Source of the DNA: an uncultured Bacteroidia bacterium
GTDB lineage: Bacteria > Bacteroidota > Bacteroidia > Bacteroidales > UBA932
DNA: 64,000 bases
Direction: 5' to 3'
Assembly: GCA_902768985.1 (NCBI GenBank)
Contig: CACXNA010000007.1
Coordinates: 62,001-126,000, forward strand
A program made the position numbers and the translations under genes. The notes under the pieces were generated by a model. The model was not told the DNA's origin. It made no database searches and saw only the letters and a program-made list of their open reading frames with translations. Below, piece after piece: positions 44,732 through 52,736 of the stretch. Position 1 is the first letter of the stretch. Each line of letters begins with the position of its first letter.

Positions 44732-46903
44732 TTAGTTCTTGATGGGTTCAAAAAATTCAGCCAGGGTACTGTAGTATACGTTACCGTACCACTCGTAATT
44801 GTAAATCATGGCGTGGCTGGCGGTGGTGTGGCGCGCCACCCTCGAGTACAGTTCGTAGAGGTTGATGTGGGGGTTCGCCTCCACTTCCTCGCGGAACACG
44901 CGCGTGAAGGCGTTGGAGAGGTAGATGTTGCCTTCCAGCACGTCCGCGTGCGAGGTCTCGCCGGGAGCGGCGGCGGTGAGCAGCAGCACGCCGGGGATGC
45001 CCGGCATGTCCTCGCCGACGGAGCCGCTGTAGCAAGTTTCCATCACGAAGAAAAGCTTGCGGAAGTTGTCCTGCGCGTTCTGCAGGATGCTGTGGATCTC
45101 GCCCGCCCAGATATAATCGTCCCCCCAGTTGATCTTCGTATTGTAGGTGCCGTGGCCGCTCCAGAACAGCACGACGTTGGTGTTCTTGCTGCCATGCACT
45201 ACCTGCGGTGTGCGCGCGGTGACGTTGCCTTTCAGGATGTTGCCGAAGTCCTCCGGCGTGAGCTCGCTGATCTTGTAGTCCACCTGGATGTTGGTGTGCA
45301 GGTTCTCCCCGTCGGGGGTCACGTGTACCACGCCCGGATGCGGGTTCTCGGGATTGTTTGCGATATCATCCTCAACAATCAGGACGATGTGGTCGTCGTC
45401 ATAGCCGGCGTTCTTGAGCATCCGGTAGAATTCCAGCGCATCCGCCTGGTGGCGGTAGTTGATCCAGCCGGTGGAGGTGGCCATCACCACGGCGCAGCGG
45501 TCGGTGAGCGGCTCGTAGGAGACGCCCTTGATGTTCTTGTCAAAATTCATCAGCTCGTCCGCCACGAAATCCCACATCTGGTCCATACTGCTCTTCCGCG
45601 CGTGGTCGCTGCGGGTCAGATAACCCGCCAGGTGGTACTGCCCGTCGTAATAACGCCAATGGCCGTACCAGGTGCCCAGCTGGCTGATGTGCGTCTCTCT
45701 GTCGAATATCCAGCTGCCGGACGCGCCGGACATGCTGGGAATGTGACCGTTACGGATGGACTGGAAGCCATGGCGGAGGCCGTCGGGCGTCCAGGATAAT
45801 TCGTCGGCGTCGCCGTCGCAGGCGTCCATCACGGCCACGATGGCCTCGCGGACCGTCTCCAGCTGCGCCGTCTCCTTGTGAGCGAGCGAGAGCGCCAGCA
45901 GGGTAAAGCTGTCGTAAAGTTGTGCATAGCCGTTCTGAATCTCGCGGCCCGTGACGGCTTTGCGGGTGGCGGGGAACCCGCTTTCAGGGTCACCGCAGAG
46001 GGCGATGCCCTGAAATTCGTGGGTCAATTTCCCTTCCAGCAGCGGATTGCAGCCGATGTCGGTACAGTAAATTTCGGGGAAGTAATCCTTGATGTTATGA
46101 AAGGAGCCCGCCTCCATGCCCAGGTTGATACCCTCTTCATCAAGCACTTCGTTCAGCATCAGCATATCCTCTACAGAAGAGGGGACAAATATGATGGTGG
46201 GAAGAACGAAGAAATACGAGGACATGCTGGCCTTGATCTGTCTGATGCAGGAGCGCAGGCTTTCCTTGTCTGTGAATATGGATTCCTTGTAGGATTCATA
46301 CCTCAACTCGGTGGTAAAGTATTTCGCATAGGAGGCAAAGGAGTAGACATAGTCGTCCGCGTCCCTGCCTCGCGACAGCATGATGATGTGGCCAGCCAGA
46401 AGCTGCTTCCGGAGGACGTTCAGCATGGCCTGGGTCTGGGCCAGGTCGCTCTCGCTCATGCAGAATATGTTGGGGGCGGTCCTGTTGCTGCCCCCGTAGA
46501 TGCGCTGGATCTCGGCCGAGGTGACGCTTGGCATGATGACCGGGATGCGGTAGCTCAGGCTTTCGCGGGCCAGCATCCGCGCGTGACGGCTGTACTTCGG
46601 TCCCACGATGGCGGCATAGGAGTCGTCATGGGTGATGCGATAGACTTCGTCCTCCAAATTGGCATCTTCCTCATCGATCCATTCCAGATCCAGCTTCACG
46701 CGCTGCTGGAGGCCCTCCTGGGCCTGATCGATGGTGGCGAGTGCCCCTTGCACCAGGAGCTTCTCGCTGTCCCACTGGGACTGGGGCATCACGACGGCCA
46801 CCTTGTAAGTGGTGGTCCCGCTCTGCGGCCCGGGCATTTCCTTGCCGCAGGCAAGCAGAATCAGGGAGGCTGCAAGCAGCCAGAAAAAACGGTCAATACG
46901 CAT
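44732..46903 (-). CDS. Lipoprotein fusing a ligand-binding domain to a legumain-like (C13) protease
   Basis: A 723-residue lipoprotein (MRIDRFFWLLAASLILLAC, lipidation Cys about 19). Residues about 30-440 form a type I periplasmic-binding fold of the Leu/Ile/Val receptor class (YKVAVVMPQSQWDSEKLLVQ; AAIVGPKYSRHARMLA; IPVIMPSVTSAEI). Residues about 520-723 match peptidase C13: ATSTGWINYRHQADALEFYR, DDIANNPENPHPGVV, catalytic His584 in FWSGHGTYN and Cys624 in METCYSGS, 40 residues apart as in legumain. The ATG at 46903 starts the signal; longer frames lack one. It overlaps the BMP-like gene by 11 bp. A ligand-gated periplasmic Asn/Asp-specific protease is the inferred role. Confidence 0.85.
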   Translation of the reverse strand: MRIDRFFWLLAASLILLACGKEMPGPQSGTTTYKVAVVMPQSQWDSEKLLVQGALATIDQAQEGLQQRVKLDLEWIDEEDANLEDEVYRITHDDSYAAIVGPKYSRHARMLARESLSYRIPVIMPSVTSAEIQRIYGGSNRTAPNIFCMSESDLAQTQAMLNVLRKQLLAGHIIMLSRGRDADDYVYSFASYAKYFTTELRYESYKESIFTDKESLRSCIRQIKASMSSYFFVLPTIIFVPSSVEDMLMLNEVLDEEGINLGMEAGSFHNIKDYFPEIYCTDIGCNPLLEGKLTHEFQGIALCGDPESGFPATRKAVTGREIQNGYAQLYDSFTLLALSLAHKETAQLETVREAIVAVMDACDGDADELSWTPDGLRHGFQSIRNGHIPSMSGASGSWIFDRETHISQLGTWYGHWRYYDGQYHLAGYLTRSDHARKSSMDQMWDFVADELMNFDKNIKGVSYEPLTDRCAVVMATSTGWINYRHQADALEFYRMLKNAGYDDDHIVLIVEDDIANNPENPHPGVVHVTPDGENLHTNIQVDYKISELTPEDFGNILKGNVTARTPQVVHGSKNTNVVLFWSGHGTYNTKINWGDDYIWAGEIHSILQNAQDNFRKLFFVMETCYSGSVGEDMPGIPGVLLLTAAAPGETSHADVLEGNIYLSNAFTRVFREEVEANPHINLYELYSRVARHTTASHAMIYNYEWYGNVYYSTLAEFFEPIKN

Positions 46904-47906
46904 ATTCGGCCTCCTTTTCCAAAGCTTTGTCCCTATATTGATTTTCCAGCGCAGTCCAGGCATCCAGCGATAACGTCCAATCATCGGTCTGACTTGCAAA
47001 AAGCTCAAAGAAACGATCGTTGAAGCTGATGTACACATGCCCCGTGGACATGCCGTAGTCTGCATGCGCCGGCCAGGGGCTGTTCTGCGCCCACCCGGAT
47101 ACGTATTCTTTCAAGATGCCTCCCAGATCCAGGATCAGGGAGAAGGGCAGGATGTCGGTATAAGAGCTGCCGTCATCCCCGACGCCAATGGTAGCAAAAT
47201 ACCTCCAGGAGAAATCGAATGCACCCAGGCGGGAGGTCCCGCACACCGGGGCGATGATGCCGTCGGCGTAATAGAACAGCTCCACGACTTCCTGTTCCCA
47301 CAGGATGCTGTAAAGCCCGTCCGCCATATCCAGGCCATCATAGCCCGAGGAAAGGACGTATTTCTGCAAGCCCGCTCCCCCGTTCTCTTTGTAACCGTCC
47401 TCGAGGCCCTGGGAGATTTCGTCGATGATGCGGTCGCCGTCCAGGCCCTTGATGAGCAAAAGCTCGAAATCTTTCATGATGGCCCCGGCCAGCCAGGCGC
47501 CGCCGTAGCGTTTGAGCTGAGCCGTGGCAATGCGATCGCCGTAAGTCTTGTCGCTGTCCAGCAGCAGGATACGGCCCTTCTCAAGGCTAACCCCCTCTAC
47601 CAGCGACTCGAATTCCGGGCCGCAGAGGACCAGGGCCTTGCGGTCGTCGGCGCCGGAGAGCCACTCGTCAAACTGGCTGCGGGCCTCGGAGAGGTTGTCG
47701 GGCTTGAGCATGTGGATCGTCATGCCGGGCTGCGCCGACACAGTCTCCATCAATGCTTTGAGAATGGGCTCATTGTATCCGTCGCCGGCCAGACCGGTGG
47801 TCGTGGCGAAGATAATGGTCAAATCCTTGCCACCCTCTTCCTTGCGGCAAGCCAGGAAGAGGACGGACAGAAGGAGCAAAGTCACTATTTTAACGCCTTT
47901 CATCAT
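46893..47906 (-). CDS. BMP/PnrA-like substrate-binding lipoprotein
   Basis: A 337-residue lipoprotein (signal ending LLSVLFLAC). The fold reads as a type I binding protein of the basic membrane protein/PnrA class: IIFATTTGLAGDGYNEPILKAL, KALVLCGPEFES, IATAQLKRYGGAWLAGAIM, YYADGIIAPVCGTSR and GHVYISFNDRFFEL. PnrA proteins bind nucleosides, but ligand residues cannot be assigned here. No transporter genes are adjacent. It overlaps the following protease-fusion gene by 11 bp, so the two are translationally linked. Confidence 0.75.
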   Translation of the reverse strand: MMKGVKIVTLLLLSVLFLACRKEEGGKDLTIIFATTTGLAGDGYNEPILKALMETVSAQPGMTIHMLKPDNLSEARSQFDEWLSGADDRKALVLCGPEFESLVEGVSLEKGRILLLDSDKTYGDRIATAQLKRYGGAWLAGAIMKDFELLLIKGLDGDRIIDEISQGLEDGYKENGGAGLQKYVLSSGYDGLDMADGLYSILWEQEVVELFYYADGIIAPVCGTSRLGAFDFSWRYFATIGVGDDGSSYTDILPFSLILDLGGILKEYVSGWAQNSPWPAHADYGMSTGHVYISFNDRFFELFASQTDDWTLSLDAWTALENQYRDKALEKEAEYAY

Positions 47907-47921
47907 GCAGTTGTGAAGGGA

Positions 47922-48833
47922 CTACCAGAATTTGATCTTGTCACCGTTCGGTTTGAAGCAATAGACGTGCGCCATTGCGCGATCACCCGGGGCGGTCCAA
48001 AACCAATCATCTTTTCCGGTTGCCAGATTCACATAATAATCCAGGACATAAGCTTTTTTATCTTTAGCCATGTACCAATCGTCAAGTCTTGGCCAGTTGT
48101 GCTGTTTCGCATAACCATTGACCAGGAGATCGTAGTTGGCATACAGGGCCTTGTGCACATTTTTCAGCGTCTTTACGCTGCTGCACTCATCGTCCGGATA
48201 ATCGTAAGGAGCATCCAATGTGATCATGATACCGCATTCGCTGGGCGACCAGGGACGGACCACCAGGAACTCTCCGCTGCCATAGCCAAGATTTTTCTCC
48301 ATGTACACGGCCGCACCGAGGTAATAGTCCCTTTCCAGGATCTCTTCGGCGGCGCCGGCGTTTTGCGGCCAGGTGCTCGTCAGGATGAAATGGACCGACG
48401 GGCTGACTTGTTTTGCCGCACCCGCCTGGAGGACCGGCTTGACGGTCATGGCGGCGATGGCGCCCAAGCCGGGATCCTCGGCGAACTCCGCCGTGGCCTC
48501 CGGCTTGTTTTCCCCGTCGGTCATCGTCCAGATCAGGGTCTTTCCGCTGGTCGTGACCTGCGCATCGTCCGGGAGAAGATCGCGGAAAATTGCGGCCGCC
48601 TCTTCGTAATTGTTCACGGGGACGGAAATCTCCCACGGGTTGGCTTCATTGAGGCAGTCGCCGATCATGTAGCCGGTGATGTTCCCGGCATCGTCGGTCC
48701 GCACCAGGCCGTCAATCAGATACTGCAGGTCGCTCATCTTGCCGGAAGCCTCGTCCGGCTGGCCCTGCTTGTTGCACGCACAGGCCACCAGGATCATGGC
48801 GGCGATGGAGAGATACGATACTAATTGCTTCAT
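47922..48833 (-). CDS. Unrecognised lipoprotein, first gene of the array
   Basis: A 303-residue lipoprotein (MKQLVSYLSIAAMILVACAC). The mature part is acidic and Trp/Tyr-rich (WPQNAGAAEEILERDYYLGA, LVVRPWSPSECGIMITLDAP, KNVHKALYANYDLL) with no motif I recognise. It starts the run of closely spaced minus-strand genes down to 35.3 kb and is 15 bp upstream of the BMP-like gene. A 253-bp gap separates it from the AraC gene. Confidence 0.7.
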   Translation of the reverse strand: MKQLVSYLSIAAMILVACACNKQGQPDEASGKMSDLQYLIDGLVRTDDAGNITGYMIGDCLNEANPWEISVPVNNYEEAAAIFRDLLPDDAQVTTSGKTLIWTMTDGENKPEATAEFAEDPGLGAIAAMTVKPVLQAGAAKQVSPSVHFILTSTWPQNAGAAEEILERDYYLGAAVYMEKNLGYGSGEFLVVRPWSPSECGIMITLDAPYDYPDDECSSVKTLKNVHKALYANYDLLVNGYAKQHNWPRLDDWYMAKDKKAYVLDYYVNLATGKDDWFWTAPGDRAMAHVYCFKPNGDKIKFW

Positions 48834-49020
48834 TCCCTTATCAGTTTTTAGTAGTTATTAATTCGTTTATCCGCTACAAAGGTGGGGGCTTTATTTCGTA
48901 TTCGAGTAAAAGTCCTACAATTGTTTGTCAAAAGAAATCAAAAGATTTCGACGGATTCTTGTGGTTATCGTCTCGCGCTTGCACACGTTAATTGCGTTTA
49001 AGATACGTATTCCCGTTCTT

Positions 49021-49036
49021 CTAAGCAAGAGCTTAG
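49021..49036. repeat. Hairpin between the AraC gene and the lipoprotein array
   Basis: CTAAGC-AAGA-GCTTAG, a 6-bp stem 51 bp downstream of the AraC stop on the minus strand. It may be part of the AraC terminator or of the control region for the array. I found no exact TAnnTTTG box on the minus strand in 48834-49086, so the array promoter is atypical or activator-dependent. Confidence 0.45.
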
Positions 49037-49086
49037 CGGAAAAATAAACGCAAAATCAAGAAATTAGGGTATAAATTTACGCAGAA

Positions 49087-50226
49087 TCAATTTTTCACCC
49101 ACTCCTTGGGCGACTGGCCGGTGATGGTCATAAACGTGCGGCTGAATACGGAAGGTGACGAAAAGCCGCAATTAGATGAAACCTCGGCCATTTTCATCCC
49201 GGGATGCTCGCTCATCACGCGCTTGGCCTCCTCTACTCGGTAGCGGTTCACGAAAACATAAAAACTGCAGTCGTATTCCGCATGGATAAACTGCGAAAGG
49301 TAGGTGCGGTTCATGGGCAGCACCTTCTGCAGGTCCACGAGCTTGAAGTCCGGATTCCGATAAGGCTTCTCCTGCTCCATCCACGCTTCCAGCGCCTGGC
49401 GGTACGCCTCGTTGGACTGCGGCGGAAGATCCTCCTTGGGGGCGGCGTCTTTGGCCGCCTGCTTCACCTGCTCCCACGGGTCCGGGCGGAACAGGATCAG
49501 GTCCGTGCCGTAAGCCAGGGCGAAGATGACCAGCCACTGCTGCGTGAACCCTCGCGCATGGTCATGGGAAACACACATATAGAAGTAGACCAGGCCAACC
49601 AGGACTCCGACGCACATGAAGCGGAGGATACTCTTCTCGTCCACATCCTCCAGGGAGGAGAAATTGTCCTCGCACCAGAGCCGGTACTCCCGCACATGCG
49701 TAAACAGCAGGATCAGCAGGAAAACCGGATACAGACCCACCAGGACCCGCAGGCTGAAAGGGAGAAGATAGTCCAACCCGACCAGGGCGAAGATGGGCAG
49801 GACCTGAATCAGGGCGCGACGGACATTCAGCCACCCCGGACGGAGCGCCTCCGTGGGGAACAGCAGCAGAGACCAGCCCAGCAGATTGCCCAGCGCAATC
49901 TCCATCGTCGAGAGCTCGTAGGCGCCCATATTCATCACGGGCTTCCCCATGAACAGCCAGGAGATGACATAAAAACCATCCAGAACGGCCCAAAGAATAA
50001 GCATCCAGCCCCAGATCCGCCGCATGCGGTATCCCTCCGTATGCCGGAAAGTGATCCAGGCACAGCACAGGGCGACGGCGGTGGTGGCCGACACGAGAAT
50101 CGGCGTGACGGCACTGTCGAAATACGCCTCCGGAATATACCGCGACACCCAAACGCTCAGCGCCACCACAGCAAACAGCAGGGCGCCAAAGCGAATCTCG
50201 CTCGTATAATGGTTTATGGAGGACAT
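49087..50226 (-). CDS. Membrane-embedded AraC-family transcriptional regulator
   Basis: A 379-residue protein with about seven hydrophobic helices in the first 240 residues (FGALLFAVVALSVWV, ILVSATTAVALCCAW, WMLILWAVLDGFYVISW and others), then a linker and a C-terminal AraC DNA-binding domain (about 275-379, LQKVLPMNRTYLSQFIHAEY and MAEVSSNCGFSSPSVFSRTF). This architecture couples a membrane sensor directly to DNA binding without phosphorelay. It lies directly upstream of the lipoprotein/protease array on the same strand and is the best candidate for its regulator (inference). Confidence 0.85.
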   Translation of the reverse strand: MSSINHYTSEIRFGALLFAVVALSVWVSRYIPEAYFDSAVTPILVSATTAVALCCAWITFRHTEGYRMRRIWGWMLILWAVLDGFYVISWLFMGKPVMNMGAYELSTMEIALGNLLGWSLLLFPTEALRPGWLNVRRALIQVLPIFALVGLDYLLPFSLRVLVGLYPVFLLILLFTHVREYRLWCEDNFSSLEDVDEKSILRFMCVGVLVGLVYFYMCVSHDHARGFTQQWLVIFALAYGTDLILFRPDPWEQVKQAAKDAAPKEDLPPQSNEAYRQALEAWMEQEKPYRNPDFKLVDLQKVLPMNRTYLSQFIHAEYDCSFYVFVNRYRVEEAKRVMSEHPGMKMAEVSSNCGFSSPSVFSRTFMTITGQSPKEWVKN

Positions 50227-50242
50227 CTCAGTTTTGCAACTT

Positions 50243-50250
50243 CAAATATA
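50243..50250 (-). promoter_or_regulatory. -7 box of the AraC gene
   Basis: Minus-strand TATATTTG, 16 bp upstream of the start at 50226. Confidence 0.6.
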
Positions 50251-50348
50251 ATGAAATTTTCATGCCATGTAACCCTCCGCACCCCAAATTCCCTCCACCC
50301 GGAAAAACCCGCCCTTCCCCGGGCAGCAGGTTAAGCTCCCGATCCTGG

Positions 50349-50457
50349 GCGGGCGGGGGCTGTGGGTTGGCGTTGCGGAGGGCGGAGCGGAAATTGGTTT
50401 TTCGAGCAACTGCACGAAAAATAATTTCCGGCCGCCCGCGAGGGAGCCCCCGCCCGC
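50349..50457. other. 109-nt rod-like inverted structure (possible ncRNA or mobile hairpin)
   Basis: The outer arms GCGGGCGGGGGCT (50349-50361) and AGCCCCCGCCCGC (50445-50457) pair perfectly. Inside, GGGCGG/CCGCCC, CGGAAATT/AATTTCCG and TTTTTCG/CGAAAAA stack into a long rod closed by the loop AGCAACTGCA (50405-50414). It lies between the divergent AraC and ABC exporter promoters. It has neither a T-tract nor a coding frame. Whether it is transcribed cannot be judged from sequence. Confidence 0.6.
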
Positions 50458-50479
50458 AACGACTATAAAAGAATATTGC

Positions 50480-50487
50480 TATATTTG
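50480..50487 (+). promoter_or_regulatory. -7 box of the ABC exporter operon
   Basis: TATATTTG ends 8 nt before the ATG at 50496, giving a very short leader. Confidence 0.6.
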
Positions 50488-50495
50488 TAAGCTAT

Positions 50496-52325
<1,830 letters not shown>

Positions 52326-52736
52326 ATGAAACCCAACCGCAAAAGATCCATCATCTTCACGATCGCGATGGTCCTCTACCTCGCGGTCGTCGGCTACCTG
52401 CTCTTCGCCAACTTCGAGAAGCTCTCGAGCGTGCCGAAGATCTTCCTCGGCATCCCGACCGACAAGATCGTCCACTTCTGCATGTTCTTCCCCTTCCCGA
52501 TCCTCGCCTACCTGGCCTACGACAAGTACACGGACACGCCCCTCAAGGCCCTGGCCGCGCTGGTGAGCATCTGCGCCATCGGCGCCATCTTCGCCGGCCT
52601 CACCGAGATCGGGCAGAGTCTGCTCCCCTACCGCTACGAGGACATCAGCGACTTCCGCGCCGACTGCCTGGCGATCGTCCTCGCCGGCATCCTGACCTTC
52701 ATCATCGACGTCTCCAAAATGCGCCGCGCGTCATGA
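52326..52736 (+). CDS. VanZ-family membrane protein
   Basis: A 136-residue integral membrane protein with four predicted helices (for example SIIFTIAMVLYLAVVGYLLF, KALAALVSICAIGAIFAGL) and VanZ-like features: TDKIVHFCMFFPF near the N-terminus and GLTEIGQSLLPYRYEDISDF with DCLAIVLAG later. VanZ was named for teicoplanin resistance, but most relatives are of unknown function. The ATG immediately follows the exporter stop codon; the next gene overlaps by 4 bp. Confidence 0.82.
   Translation: MKPNRKRSIIFTIAMVLYLAVVGYLLFANFEKLSSVPKIFLGIPTDKIVHFCMFFPFPILAYLAYDKYTDTPLKALAALVSICAIGAIFAGLTEIGQSLLPYRYEDISDFRADCLAIVLAGILTFIIDVSKMRRAS

Noticed and set aside
46904-47065. 54-residue N-terminal extension of the legumain fusion
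   Set aside because: It overlaps the upstream gene and places residues before a clear lipoprotein signal.
44732-48833. ABC transporter operon for branched-chain amino acids or nucleosides
   Set aside because: Binding proteins are present but no permease or dedicated ATPase gene accompanies them.
50349-50457. Retron msr-msd RNA
   Set aside because: The rod structure is suggestive, but no reverse transcriptase gene is adjacent or anywhere in the window.
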